The notes under the pieces: generated by a model
The model's database searches: none
Told to the model about the DNA's origin: nothing
The model's input: only the letters and a program-made list of their open reading frames with translations
Shown here: positions 42,355 to 52,035 of the stretch, one piece after another
How positions within the stretch are numbered: position 1 is the first letter of the stretch
How the letters are laid out: the number at the start of each line of letters is the position of its first letter
Program-made: the position numbers and the translations under genes
NCBI RefSeq assembly: GCF_020782115.1
Contig: NZ_JAJGMW010000026.1
Span: 1 to 64,000 of the forward strand
Length of the DNA: 64,000 bases
From: Leeuwenhoekiella parthenopeia
Lineage (GTDB): Bacteria > Bacteroidota > Bacteroidia > Flavobacteriales > Flavobacteriaceae
Direction: 5' to 3'

Positions 42355-42883
42355 ACCAACTGCTTTCTAAATCTGAATACAGAATGAAGAACGCAGAATT
42401 TGCTTTTAAACTTTGAATTAAACTGCAACCTCAATCAGATGTGATTTCTCGTCGCTTTAGGCTCCTTCGAAATGACTGAAACTGCCCACTGAGACTGCCC
42501 ACTAATTCTCAACGCAGAATGAAGAGTTCGATGGTATTATTCAATTCTGTCTACTCTTTTCTCTCTGTTCTTTACTCTTTGTTCTCTTTTCAAAAACAAA
42601 ACGCACTCGTGACTCCGAACTCAGAACTTTGAACTGATTTCGTATTTCTAATTTTTCGGAACCCTGAGTGATGAGACCCTGGGAGCATCTAATCGAAGCA
42701 AAGGGCTGGGGATGGATGTAATCCAGTCCGGAATGCAGAATGAAGAGTTTTTTTGAATTTTAAACTTGGAACCTTGAACTGAACTCTGAAAACTGCTGAC
42801 TGAGACTCCTACTAATTCAGAACTCTGCACGGCCAACCTGAGCCTGTCGAAGGTACAGTCGACAAGCGAGCGTAGTCGAGAAG

Positions 42884-43025
42884 TGTCACTTCGAGTGCCG
42901 AACGAGGTCTGCGACCGAGACCGGTTTATCGAGAAGCCTGGAAAACGACGAATATACTAACTACTAAGACTTCTCGATACGCCTGTAGCTCCGCTATCGC
43001 TATGCTTCAGCCACTCGAAGTGACA
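42884..43025. repeat. Nested inverted-repeat element B, copy 2
   Basis: Outer arms TGTCACTTCGAGTG (42884-42897) and CACTCGAAGTGACA (43012-43025) are perfect reverse complements; inner arms TATCGAGAAG (42927-42936) and CTTCTCGATA (42970-42979) also are. Confidence 0.82.
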
Positions 43026-43358
43026 GCCAACTGCTTTCTAAATCTGAATACAGAATGAAGAACGCAGAATTTGTTTTTGAATTTTTAAACTTTGAACATT
43101 GAACTAACCTGAACCCTCAATCAGATGTGATTTCTCGTCGCTTTAGGCTCCTTCGAAATGACTGAAACTGCTCACTGAGACTGTTCACTAATTCCTGAAT
43201 TAGGAATGCAGAATACAGAGTTAGTTTTTGAATTTCAAACTTGGAACCTTGAACTGAACTCTGAAAACTACCTGCTGAGACTCCTACTAATTCAGAGCTC
43301 TGTACTGTCACCCTGAGCCTGTCGAAAGTACAGTTGAGAAGCGAGCGTAGTCGAGAAG

Positions 43359-43500
43359 TGTCACTTCGAGTGCCGGACAAGGGCTGCAACCGAGGCCGGT
43401 GTATCGAGAAGCCCGGAAAACGACGAATATACTAACTACTAAGACTTCTCGATACGCCTGTAGCTCCGCTATCGCTATGCTTCAGCCACTCGAAGTGACA
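43359..43500. repeat. Nested inverted-repeat element B, copy 3
   Basis: Same plan as copy 2: outer arms at 43359-43372 and 43487-43500, length 142 as in copy 2. The 3-prime flank is shared with the other two copies. Confidence 0.82.
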
Positions 43501-43889
43501 GCCAACTGCTTTCTAAATCTGAATACAGAATGAAGAACGCAGAATGTATTTTTGAATTTTAAACTTTGAACATTGAACTAACCTGAACCCTCAATCAGAT
43601 GTGATTTCTCGTCGCTTTGGGCTCCTTCGAAATGACTGAAAACTGCTCACTGAGACTGCTCACTAATTCTGAATGCACAATGAAGAGTTCGATGGTATTA
43701 TTCAATTCTCTTTGTTCTCTGTTCTCTGCTCTTTGCTCTCTGTTCTCTTTTCAAAAACAAAACGCACTCTTGACTTCGAACTCAGAACTTTAAACTGATT
43801 TCGTATTTCTAATTTTCCTTTGGTACTAGAAAACTTAGGTTTAACCTCAAACATCAATACTAATAACAATAGAAATAATAATAAGGAAT

Positions 43890-43913
43890 AAAAAAAGACG
43901 CCTTAGCGTCTCC
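43890..43913 (-). terminator. Intrinsic terminator of the polysaccharide operon
   Basis: On the minus strand AGACGC, loop TAAG, GCGTCT is followed by TTTTTT (43896-43911 stem, T-run at 43891-43896). It lies about 40 bases past the wzc stop and ends the leftward cluster. Confidence 0.88.
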
Positions 43914-43951
43914 TTTTATCTAAAATCTGATATCTTAAAGCTAATCGCTAT

Positions 43952-46369
43952 TTAAAAACTTTTCTTAAACCGCTCCCAAAGGGAAGGCTGTTCTGCTCCA
44001 TAAGCATAGCCGTATTTATTGCCGTATCCAAAATTGGCGGTCTTCACATCGTTAATTACAAAACTGACGTCGTGCAGCTTCCCGTCTTTAACGGCATCGA
44101 CCGCAAAGTTGAGTAGTTTTTTCTCGGTATAGCCGGCACGGGTAACGTAAAGGATCAGATCGGCATATCTGCTGATTAGGAAGGTATCGGCCACCAGCAT
44201 GCAAGGTGCTGTATCTACAATCACATAATCATACTGCTCCCGCAATTCGGCAATCATCTGCCCAAATTTCTTCTGTCGTAAAAGTTCCGACGGATTGGGC
44301 GGAATACTCCCGGACAGGAATAATTTCAGCTTGGGATGAAACTTGGAATCGTGTACCAGTTTCTCCAGCGTATGATCGTTACTCACCAGGTAATCGCTTA
44401 CCCCGAGTAAACTCTTCGACTGGTTATCGTAACGCTGCAACTGCGGATTGCGCAGGTCGGCCCCGATAATCACCACTTTTTTCCCGGTATTCGCCAGGGT
44501 CATCGCCAGGTTGATCGAGGTAAAGGTTTTCCCCTCCCCTTTAACGGTAGAGGTGGTATAAATACAATAGCCTTTCCCATCGGTCTCGGCATTTACCAGC
44601 AGGTATTGCAAATTCGTCACCAAAATCCGAAAGGACTCAGCTAAAACCGAACGGTCATTTTCCACAATCAGATCAGATTCGCCCCGGGCAATACGCGGCA
44701 ATTCGCCTACGACAGGTATTTGTCGGGTAATTTTTTCGATATCATCCCGGCGTTCGATTTTATTGTTGAGCAGCCGACGGATGTAAATTACCAAAAAGGG
44801 AATAGCTAAACCCAATAGCAGTGCCGCAGCCAAAACAATGTTCCGCTTGGGGGAAACCGGATTCCCTAAACTGTAAGCCGGATCTACAATCTTAGCCTTG
44901 GGGGCTGTGGCTGCGAGCGAAAGGGAGTTTTCTTCCCGCTTTTGCAGTAAAAAGATATACAGGGCCTCCTTGATGTTTTGCTGCCGCGAAATGTCCCGAA
45001 ACTGCAATTCCTTAGCCGGTACCTGTGCAATTTCCGAACCGATCAAATTGCTTTGTCTTTTCAAATCGTTTAAAGCTATTCGCAAGTTGCTTTGGGTACG
45101 TTGCAGGCCGCTTAAAATGGTTGATCGTAATTGCTCGATCTGACTGTTTAACCGGATTACCGCCGGGTTGCGTTCGGTAGCTCCGCTCAGGATTCGGTTG
45201 CGTTCCAATACCAGTTGATTATAATTTTCTATTTGGCCATTTACAGCCTCGCCTTCCAATCCCATATTAGCCGGTAATAAATCGGAATTTTCGGGATTAT
45301 CCTGTAAATAGGAAATCATCGAATTGGCCAGCTCCAATTGGGTTCCGATCTCCTGCTCCCGCCTTCGGTAATCACTGGCATTTTCAATAATGAGGGAAGA
45401 CTCTGCTTCTATATTGGTCAACCGGTTATCCTCCTTAAAATCTTTAAGCCCTACTTCGACCGTATCCAGATCCTGACTGATGATTTGCAGGCGCTCGTCG
45501 ATAAAGCGCGCGGTATTGTTGGCCACTTCATTTTTATCTTCGATGGCTTCCTTGTTGTATTCAAAAATCAACTGATCTAAAACGTCCTGAGCCTTTTCCT
45601 TTACGGTGCTTTCCAGATTGAATTCGAGCAGGGTGGCATTATCATCGATTAAGTTGACCTGCACCTTTGATCGCAATCTATCTGCGATTTGCTCTACGGT
45701 TTTTAACTTTACAATTTGACTTTTTTTGGAGGTAAGCAAACGACCTGTTGCCTCGTGAAACTTCCGGTTATCTTTTACAACCAGGGTTGCAAAAGGCAGA
45801 TTTACAATTTCGTCTAATTTAACACGCAATACTTTATCGTTCTCTAAAAAGTGCAATTCCACAACCCCTTCCTCTTGGGCTGGTTTAATTAAAAAATCAG
45901 ATTCGCCCTCACGGGTTGCATGTTGGAGCAACGCATCATCGACGCTTAAAAGCGTGACCAGATAAGGGGCATCTAAATAGATTTCATCCTCTTTTACTCC
46001 TGCTGCATCGTAATATTCAATATTGAGATTTAAGGCCTTAACCGTACTAATCATCAGGCGTCGGGAGTTTAACAGGCCAATTTCATTTTCTATAGAGTTA
46101 GTCCCCATTCCTCCCAGCAGGCCCAGTTCACTAAAATTAGCCATTTCGGCGGATCCTCCACCTCCTTGGCTTTCTTCATCTTTGATAATCACACTGGCAA
46201 CGGTATTGTAGACCGGTACTGTAAGTCGCAGGTAAACAAATGCCCCGATGATAGCGACGAGTACCGTTATTACAAACCAGGGCCAGTATCGCAAATATTT
46301 CTCAAGCTCCTCTCGGATGTTTATTTCTTCTTCGGTATGCGATTGTTTAAAATTATTGGAATGAGTCAT
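43952..46369 (-). CDS. wzc: Wzc-like polysaccharide co-polymerase with tyrosine-kinase domain
   Basis: 805 residues from the ATG at 46369, chosen because it follows the wza stop by one base and avoids overlap; an ATG at 46390 is possible. A Wzz-type N-terminus with membrane segment (WPWFVITVLVAIIGAFVYL) precedes a long periplasmic coiled-coil part (about 250-480), a second membrane segment (IVLAAALLLGLAIPFLVIYI) and the BY-kinase: Walker A STVKGEGKT, Walker A-prime VVIIGADLRNPQ, Walker B YDYVIVDTAP. The C-terminal tail FGYGNKYGYAYG is the tyrosine cluster that is autophosphorylated in the family. It controls chain length and export with Wza. Last gene of the operon. Confidence 0.93.
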   Translation of the reverse strand: MTHSNNFKQSHTEEEINIREELEKYLRYWPWFVITVLVAIIGAFVYLRLTVPVYNTVASVIIKDEESQGGGGSAEMANFSELGLLGGMGTNSIENEIGLLNSRRLMISTVKALNLNIEYYDAAGVKEDEIYLDAPYLVTLLSVDDALLQHATREGESDFLIKPAQEEGVVELHFLENDKVLRVKLDEIVNLPFATLVVKDNRKFHEATGRLLTSKKSQIVKLKTVEQIADRLRSKVQVNLIDDNATLLEFNLESTVKEKAQDVLDQLIFEYNKEAIEDKNEVANNTARFIDERLQIISQDLDTVEVGLKDFKEDNRLTNIEAESSLIIENASDYRRREQEIGTQLELANSMISYLQDNPENSDLLPANMGLEGEAVNGQIENYNQLVLERNRILSGATERNPAVIRLNSQIEQLRSTILSGLQRTQSNLRIALNDLKRQSNLIGSEIAQVPAKELQFRDISRQQNIKEALYIFLLQKREENSLSLAATAPKAKIVDPAYSLGNPVSPKRNIVLAAALLLGLAIPFLVIYIRRLLNNKIERRDDIEKITRQIPVVGELPRIARGESDLIVENDRSVLAESFRILVTNLQYLLVNAETDGKGYCIYTTSTVKGEGKTFTSINLAMTLANTGKKVVIIGADLRNPQLQRYDNQSKSLLGVSDYLVSNDHTLEKLVHDSKFHPKLKLFLSGSIPPNPSELLRQKKFGQMIAELREQYDYVIVDTAPCMLVADTFLISRYADLILYVTRAGYTEKKLLNFAVDAVKDGKLHDVSFVINDVKTANFGYGNKYGYAYGAEQPSLWERFKKSF

Positions 46370-46370
46370 A

Positions 46371-47168
46371 CTATCGGGAAATAACAACAATTAAAGAAAT
46401 AAGTACTGAGGCTACAGAAACGTAGAGCGATGCATTCCGGTTATAATTGGCGGCCTGTAAGGCAGGTCTGTTGGGTTCTACCACTACAACATCATTTTGT
46501 TTTAAATAAAAATATGGGGAGTTAATCACCTCATTATCGGTAAGATCCAAATAAGCCTTAATCAACCTTCCATCTTCCTCCCGCATTACCAGAACATTTT
46601 CCCGACGACCGTATATAGTCATATCCCCGGCCAAGCCTAAGGCCTTTGGTAAACTGATATATTCATCGCTGATTGAAAATGTACCGGGTTTGGCAACCTC
46701 TCCCAATACCGAAATTTGAAAATTGACTACCCTTACGTTTACAATGGGTTTTTTAACATATACTCCTATTGCCTCTTCCAGTTTTTGAGCCAATTCCCTT
46801 CGCGTAAGCCCGGCTACATCTATTTCTCCAAGTACCGGAAATGAAATAGCACCTTCATTACTTACTAAGTAGGTCTGCAATTGAGGGGTACCCGTAGGGC
46901 GAAGACCGCCCTCCAACACATTTCCAACACCCACTACAGGGAGGTTAAAGGGAATTGCAGCTTCTTGTTCTGCTGCTGAAACGCTTATGGTAAGCTGATC
47001 ATTTGCTTTGATTCGCAATTGGGAGCGCTCAGGCTGCATCAATTCATATACATAGGGTTTTGCCGCGGATGCTTCATTTTCGTAGAAATATACCATGTCT
47101 TTTCTCGAAACACAGGAAGTAATCCCCGCAAAAATGAGCAACAGCAATAAAACATTTTTAATATTCAT
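46371..47168 (-). CDS. wza: Wza-like outer-membrane polysaccharide export lipoprotein
   Basis: 265 residues from the ATG at 47168, which opens MNIKNVLLLLLIFAGITSC with a lipobox; the upstream ATG at 47186 would add six residues. The Poly_export domain (LRIKANDQLTISVSAAEQEA, YLVSNEGAISFPVLGEIDVAGLTRRELAQKLEEAI) is followed by an SLBB domain (VVNFQISVLGEVAKPGTFSI, then LGLAGDMTIYGRRENVLVMRE) and a C-terminal hydrophobic segment. It forms the outer-membrane channel paired with Wzc. Shorter than the enterobacterial protein, as usual in Bacteroidota. Confidence 0.92.
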   Translation of the reverse strand: MNIKNVLLLLLIFAGITSCVSRKDMVYFYENEASAAKPYVYELMQPERSQLRIKANDQLTISVSAAEQEAAIPFNLPVVGVGNVLEGGLRPTGTPQLQTYLVSNEGAISFPVLGEIDVAGLTRRELAQKLEEAIGVYVKKPIVNVRVVNFQISVLGEVAKPGTFSISDEYISLPKALGLAGDMTIYGRRENVLVMREEDGRLIKAYLDLTDNEVINSPYFYLKQNDVVVVEPNRPALQAANYNRNASLYVSVASVLISLIVVISR

Positions 47169-47231
47169 CGATAAAATTTTGTGCAAAAATAGAATTAATT
47201 TACAAGTTTTAGAAAGTATTGATAGACTAAA

Positions 47232-48578
47232 TCAATATGCCTTTTCTTCTCCGCGAACAGCGTTAAGTACGGTTTTAAGAATGATTTTTACATCCAGCCA
47301 TAGCGTCCATTTTTCAACATAAAAGATATCCAAACGGGTACGGTTAACGATATCACTTTGTTCTGCGATTTCCCCCCGGTAACCCCGTATTTGGGCCAGA
47401 CCGGTAATCCCGGGCTTTACAAAGTGGCGTACCAGGTATTTATCTACCGAAGATTGATACTGCTCGGTATGCAATTCCATATGCGGGCGCGGCCCCACCA
47501 CACTCATATCCCCTAAAAATACATTAAAAAACTGGGGCAGTTCATCGATACTGGTTCTTCTCAATATCCGCCCCAATTTGGTTACCCGGGTATCGTTTTT
47601 CGTCATCATCCGCCTATCGGCATCTGCGGTGGTAATCATCGATCGAAATTTATAACACCAGAATACCCGCTTATTTACCCCATGCCGCTTTTGTTTAAAA
47701 AATACCGGTCCGGGTGCACTGCGTTGCATCAGAATGGCGATGATTGGAGTGAGCCAGCTGAGGACAAACAGAATCACCAGTCCCGAAAACACCACATCAA
47801 AACCCCGCTTTAAAGCCTGGGCATAGGGCCGGTCTAGAGGTAATTCTCTTAAATTGAGCACCGGGATATTCTCATACAATTCGATGGTCATCGCCCGGGT
47901 AAAAATCTCTTTATTGTCGGGTATGATCTTCAGTTTGGTCAAATTGTTATCGGCATAGGCGATCAGGTTAAACAACTGGGGTTGATTGAGCCGCGAAGCC
48001 ATACAAAAAATTTCGTGCACATCATGCTTCCGCATATAGGCAAAACACTCCTCTACCTTCCCCAGATAGGTAGGGCTGGGCGAATGCGCGTTATCAAAAT
48101 AGCCCAAATAGCGATAGCCCAAATCAGGCTCATCAAAAACCTTACGTATTTTCTTGAGATTGCGATCCCGTCCGATTACCACCACATTCACCGCGTTACC
48201 CCCCTCTTCCCGGTATGTGGAGCGTGCCGTATAAAATACAACCCGATACACCAGGAGCAGCCCAAAAAGCAGGCCAAGAATACCCAGTTGCCGCCCGGTA
48301 TCCCCTTTGGGAATGTCGGCCAGGCTAAACCATGCAAAATAAGCCAGCCCAAACAGCACATACAATTGCAGGGGCTTGTGAATATTGGTAAAAAACCGCT
48401 CCTTTCGGGCGGTGGGATAATAGTTCAGCGCATAGGCCGCCAGAAGCCAGCTGGTATTATAAACGAGCACAGACCCGGGCATCAGATAGGTCTCCGGGGT
48501 AAACCAAAACAACACCCCGTTAATCAGGCTAAGGTGTACAAGGATCGATATGGGTACAATAAACAGCGAGCGCTTCAT
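47232..48578 (-). CDS. wcaJ: Initiating sugar-phosphate transferase (WcaJ/WbaP-type PHPT)
   Basis: 448 residues. Four N-terminal membrane segments (residues 1-115), a CoA-binding-like Rossmann part (NVVVIGRDRNLKKI), a further helix (FDVVFSGLVILFVLSWLTPIIA) and the bacterial sugar transferase domain: PVFFKQKRHGVNKRVFWCYKFRSM, RTSIDELPQFFNVFLGDMSVVGPRPH and KPGITGLAQIRGYRG. It moves a sugar-1-phosphate, usually glucose, onto undecaprenyl phosphate and so starts each repeat unit. The exact sugar cannot be read from the sequence. Confidence 0.92.
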   Translation of the reverse strand: MKRSLFIVPISILVHLSLINGVLFWFTPETYLMPGSVLVYNTSWLLAAYALNYYPTARKERFFTNIHKPLQLYVLFGLAYFAWFSLADIPKGDTGRQLGILGLLFGLLLVYRVVFYTARSTYREEGGNAVNVVVIGRDRNLKKIRKVFDEPDLGYRYLGYFDNAHSPSPTYLGKVEECFAYMRKHDVHEIFCMASRLNQPQLFNLIAYADNNLTKLKIIPDNKEIFTRAMTIELYENIPVLNLRELPLDRPYAQALKRGFDVVFSGLVILFVLSWLTPIIAILMQRSAPGPVFFKQKRHGVNKRVFWCYKFRSMITTADADRRMMTKNDTRVTKLGRILRRTSIDELPQFFNVFLGDMSVVGPRPHMELHTEQYQSSVDKYLVRHFVKPGITGLAQIRGYRGEIAEQSDIVNRTRLDIFYVEKWTLWLDVKIILKTVLNAVRGEEKAY

Positions 48579-48613
48579 AACGGGTATTCGACTGCAGGCA
48601 AAGCTAAAGGCTT

Positions 48614-49375
48614 TTAACTAAACTTCTTAAATTTTGGAATCAGATATTGCGGGATTTTCCGGCCTATCTTGGAAAATAGCGTAAGATAGCCCGGCAACTC
48701 AAACTTTCGAATGATCTGTAAATCTTCAGCCGACTTCCGCTTTTGCAGGCTGGCCGTGGTGCTTTTGCCTCCCAGACGCATCTTAACCAGCCAGGCCTTT
48801 AAAAAATAGGTTTTTAAAGCAGGAGCCTTAAACCAGCGCAGCGAAATCTCATAATCACTCGCGATTCGGTAGCCTTCATCATACAGGCCATAGGTCTCAA
48901 AAACTTCCCGTTTAACGTAGATCGTGGTATGTAAGGGAATCCATCCCCAGTTTAAATACCGCTTTTTAAAAGGCTTACTGCGATAGACCCGCTTAACCCT
49001 ATTAATGTCATCCCGGTCAACGTACATCCCATTGCCGTAAACCAGATCAGCCCCGCTCTGCTCAAAGCCCGCTAACACCTGTGCCAGCGTATCGGAAGCA
49101 TAAAACAAATCATCCGAATGCAAAATGCCGATCACAGCTCCGGTGGCTTTTTGAATCCCTTTATTCAGCGCATTATAAAGTCCCTTGTCCGGTTCAGAGA
49201 TATAGTATCCCAATCGGTCTGTATAGCGTTCAATCACCTCCTGCGTCCCGTCTGTAGAACCCCCGTCAATAACAAGATGTTCCACATTAGCATAAGTCTG
49301 CCCCAATACACTCTCTATACACGAAGCGATATGCTCCCGGTTGTTATAGACTATGGTAATAACGGATATTTTCAC
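48614..49375 (-). CDS. GT2 family glycosyltransferase
   Basis: 253 residues. GT-A fold with SVITIVYNNREHIASCIESV, VIDGGSTDGTQEVIERY, SEPDKGLYNALNKGIQKATG and metal-binding ILHSDDLFY. The SEPDKGLYNALNKG motif is typical of colanic-acid-type family 2 enzymes. It adds one sugar to the lipid-linked repeat unit in the cytoplasm. It precedes wcaJ by 35 bases, and repeat A copy 3 lies on its upstream side. Confidence 0.9.
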   Translation of the reverse strand: MKISVITIVYNNREHIASCIESVLGQTYANVEHLVIDGGSTDGTQEVIERYTDRLGYYISEPDKGLYNALNKGIQKATGAVIGILHSDDLFYASDTLAQVLAGFEQSGADLVYGNGMYVDRDDINRVKRVYRSKPFKKRYLNWGWIPLHTTIYVKREVFETYGLYDEGYRIASDYEISLRWFKAPALKTYFLKAWLVKMRLGGKSTTASLQKRKSAEDLQIIRKFELPGYLTLFSKIGRKIPQYLIPKFKKFS

Positions 49376-49542
49376 GAATTGGGTTATTTGTTATTTATTA
49401 ATTGTTATCAGGAATGTAGAATGCAGAGTGATGAGTTTTTTTATCCTCATCCCCAACCCTTCTCCCAAGGAAAAGGGAGCCAAACTCTAATACATTTAAA
49501 AATCCTACTATATACAAACCCGAAGGGTATAACGAATTCCTT
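49376..49542. other. Start of a 338-base intergenic gap within the polysaccharide operon
   Basis: A gap between uxs and the GT2 gene, unusual in an otherwise tightly packed operon. It holds a pyrimidine-rich palindromic tract at about 49441-49480 similar to one near 26000 and then repeat A copy 3. No promoter was identified. Confidence 0.5.
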
Positions 49543-49692
49543 CCCTCGGTTCAGAATAGCCGCAGGAAGCTCCGAAAGTCAGGAGCGATAGCGACGCGGA
49601 GCTGACAAGGTGGTTTTCGCCTGCAAGGCGAAAAATTCCTAAGCGAGGGGCTCTTTTCTTTTGGTTCGTTTTCTTTGGAGAAGCAAAGAAAA
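49543..49692. repeat. Dispersed structured repeat A, copy 3
   Basis: Stems: CCCTCG (49543-49548)/CGAGGG (49644-49649); AGCTCCG (49568-49574)/CGGAGCT (49597-49603); TTTTCGCC (49614-49621)/GGCGAAAA (49627-49634) with loop TGCAA; TTTTCTTTG (49669-49677)/CAAAGAAAA (49684-49692). It sits inside the polysaccharide operon between the GT2 gene and uxs. Confidence 0.87.
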
Positions 49693-49713
49693 TGAACAAA
49701 GACACTGCTTAAA

Positions 49714-50673
49714 CTAATGAAAAATTTGACCTGAGTTCTTAAGAACCTTATCAAAATAAGAAATCGTTTTCTCCAGCCCATCCCTCAGCTTTACGTTCGA
49801 CTCCCAACCGTTAAGCTTTTCATACGCCAGGGAAGTATCCGGCTTGCGTTGCTTGGGATCATCCTGAGGCAAAGGCATAAACTTCAGCTGGGATTTAGAC
49901 CCTACCAAATCCAATACATTTTCGGCAAGCTCCAGCATGGTAAACTCTCCCGAATTCCCGAGGTTTACGGGGCCGGTAAAACCGGGCTCTGAGGCCATCA
50001 TACGGCAAAAGCCTTCAATCAGGTCGTCTACGTACTGAAACGAACGGGTTTGGTTACCATCCCCAAAAATGGTGATATCCTCCCCTTTTAAGGCCTGTAC
50101 GATAAAGTTTGAAACTACCCGCCCGTCTTCCGGGTTCATTTTGGGCCCGTAGGTATTAAAGATGCGTACGATTTTGATATCTACCCCATTTTGATTGTGA
50201 TAGTCCATAAACAGGGTTTCCGCACAGCGCTTTCCTTCGTCATAACAGGAGCGCAAACCGATTGGGTTTACATTTCCCCAATAACTTTCGGGCTGCGGGT
50301 GTACGGCAGGATCTCCATAAACCTCAGAAGTACTGGCCTGTAAGATTCGGGCTTTTACCCGCTTGGCCAGACCCAGCATATTAATAGCCCCCATAACCGA
50401 GGTCTTGATGGTCTTGATGGGATTGTACTGATAATGTACCGGGCTGGCAGGGCAGGCCAGGTTGTAGATCTCATCGACTTCGGCATAATAGGGCTCGGTC
50501 ACATCATGGCGCACCAGTTCAAAATACGGGTTATCCAAAAACTCCACGATATTCTTCTTGCTTCCGGTAAAGTAATTGTCCAGGCAAATTACTTCATTGC
50601 CTTCTTTTAATAAGCGTTCACACAAATGCGAACCCAAAAACCCGGCGCCGCCGGTGACTAATATTTTTTTCAT
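49714..50673 (-). CDS. uxs: UDP-glucuronate decarboxylase (UDP-xylose synthase)
   Basis: 319 residues, typical bacterial Uxs length. NAD-binding [23 protein letters not shown] (a signature of the Uxs group), [10 protein letters not shown], and the catalytic YDEGKR (YxxxK), then [11 protein letters not shown]. It oxidises, decarboxylates and re-reduces UDP-glucuronate to UDP-xylose, the donor for a xylose residue. Its substrate comes from Ugd, whose gene is at the right edge of the window. It overlaps the preceding GT2 gene by four bases. Confidence 0.93.
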   Translation of the reverse strand: MKKILVTGGAGFLGSHLCERLLKEGNEVICLDNYFTGSKKNIVEFLDNPYFELVRHDVTEPYYAEVDEIYNLACPASPVHYQYNPIKTIKTSVMGAINMLGLAKRVKARILQASTSEVYGDPAVHPQPESYWGNVNPIGLRSCYDEGKRCAETLFMDYHNQNGVDIKIVRIFNTYGPKMNPEDGRVVSNFIVQALKGEDITIFGDGNQTRSFQYVDDLIEGFCRMMASEPGFTGPVNLGNSGEFTMLELAENVLDLVGSKSQLKFMPLPQDDPKQRKPDTSLAYEKLNGWESNVKLRDGLEKTISYFDKVLKNSGQIFH

Positions 50674-51485
50674 GATTGTAATTCTTTAATTTTCGTTTGT
50701 ATCTGAAAGAAGTATTGGGCTTTATACTTTGAAAAATAATACCCCGCACGCCCGTCTAAAAAACCGAGTTTCAGAAAATAATTACCAATAAAATAGGCCG
50801 AAGGCATAATTCCCCAGCTGATCAGGCGGTACTTCAGACGCTGCCGCGAGTTTAAACCCGCAAAACCCGTCTCCTGAAGCTTGATAAAGCGCCGGGCTTC
50901 CCAGCTGCTGTAACTGTTATGCTTGGCGATATAATGCTCCAGACCCTTATAATCATTATGGTCTATATGGGCTTTAAACGTCCCTACATGCCCTTCAAGT
51001 ATGGGATGCTCGTGCACCTCCATATCCAGATGGCTCCAGCTGTCTTCGGCTATACGTTCGTATTCTCCGGCAGATTTTTTAAACAACGGCAACTTTTTAA
51101 AAAGATCGCCGTGTTTCAATTGCTGGCCCATAAAGTGATTGCGGAAGGGAATCCAATACCCTACATATCCCGGCCGGGGGATGGCCTCCCGCAGCTCGTT
51201 CAGGAATTCGGGAGTCACATACTCATCAGCATCCAAAAACAAAACCCACTCATGACGCAATTCGAGATTGCGCAGGGCCCAGTTTCGTTTTTTGGGGAAT
51301 TGCCCATTCCAGTAAAATTGTTCTACCCTGGCCCCATACTGCTCTGCCAGCTTCAGGGAAGCATCGGTGCTTTGCGAATCGAGGAGGATCACCTCATCAA
51401 AATCGCTAAGTAAAGGCAGCGATAGCTGCAGATTGCGCTCCTCATTTTTGATGGGGACTAAAACACTAACAGGTATGTTACTCAT
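50670..51485 (-). CDS. GT2 family glycosyltransferase (WaaE/KdtX-like)
   Basis: 271 residues. [44 protein letters not shown] and metal-binding [12 protein letters not shown] are the markers of the WaaE-like group of family 2, together with [14 protein letters not shown] and the late [18 protein letters not shown]. These enzymes add a hexose or heptose to a lipid-linked or core acceptor. It overlaps both neighbours by a few bases and so is part of the same unit as uxs and the acetyltransferase. Confidence 0.88.
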   Translation of the reverse strand: MSNIPVSVLVPIKNEERNLQLSLPLLSDFDEVILLDSQSTDASLKLAEQYGARVEQFYWNGQFPKKRNWALRNLELRHEWVLFLDADEYVTPEFLNELREAIPRPGYVGYWIPFRNHFMGQQLKHGDLFKKLPLFKKSAGEYERIAEDSWSHLDMEVHEHPILEGHVGTFKAHIDHNDYKGLEHYIAKHNSYSSWEARRFIKLQETGFAGLNSRQRLKYRLISWGIMPSAYFIGNYFLKLGFLDGRAGYYFSKYKAQYFFQIQTKIKELQS

Positions 51486-52035
51486 AGTCTTTGATTACGC
51501 GTTTTTTGATTACCTGTGCAGGATTCCCCCCTGCAACGTTCCAGGCAGCTATGCTTTTAAACACCGCTGCTCGGGCTCCTACTACCACCCCATCCCCCAG
51601 TTCCACTCCGGGACCTACAAAGGCATCGGCGGCAACCCAGACCGAATCCCCAATTTGGATCGGCTTACAGATTAAAGGAAAATCGGCCTGCTCAAAATCA
51701 TGAGTCGAGGCACAGAGATAGGATTTTTGAGAGATGATGCTGTGGTCTCCAATGCTTATTCGTCCCTGATTGTAACAATCGACTTTAGGTCCCAGAGTCG
51801 AGAAAGCTCCCAGTTTCAGATTACGGGGAGACCAGATTTTAACCGAGGCGTAGATATGTGCACTTGGATGCAATTCAGCCCCAAAAAGACGTAAAACCAG
51901 ATTGCGCCATGTTTTAAATAGCCTTCCCAGAAAAGGCCGGAACAGCAATAAATAGCTAACATTCCAGACCAGGCGGTAGAGCTTATTCTGCAAACCAAAA
52001 TCGGAAGTATACTGAGATAAATCGCTTTTATTCAT
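51478..52035 (-). CDS. WcaF-like acetyltransferase (left-handed beta-helix)
   Basis: 185 residues. A hydrophobic helical lead-in precedes hexapeptide repeats (LKLGAFSTLGPKVDCYN, RISIGDHSIISQKSYLCAS, IQIGDSVWVAADAFVGPGVELGDGVVVGARA) with the conserved histidine in STHDF and closing WNVAGGNPAQVIKKR. This is the putative colanic-acid acetyltransferase type that decorates a repeat-unit sugar with acetyl from acetyl-CoA. It overlaps neighbours at both ends by eight bases. Confidence 0.87.
   Translation of the reverse strand: MNKSDLSQYTSDFGLQNKLYRLVWNVSYLLLFRPFLGRLFKTWRNLVLRLFGAELHPSAHIYASVKIWSPRNLKLGAFSTLGPKVDCYNQGRISIGDHSIISQKSYLCASTHDFEQADFPLICKPIQIGDSVWVAADAFVGPGVELGDGVVVGARAAVFKSIAAWNVAGGNPAQVIKKRVIKDYE

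Larger units (their letters stand above)
42001..43889. other. Repeat-built non-coding region
   Basis: About 1.9 kb without a gene. It is a mosaic of three nested inverted-repeat elements (42112-42354, 42884-43025, 43359-43500), each followed by the same 150-200 bases (AACTGCTTTCTAAATCTGAA, then CAATCAGATGTGATTTCTCG and GACTGAAACTGC). A second duplicated block lies at about 42581-42657 and 43740-43816 (CAAAAACAAAACGCACTC and ACTGATTTCGTATTTCTAAT). Short reading frames here are by-products. Confidence 0.7.
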
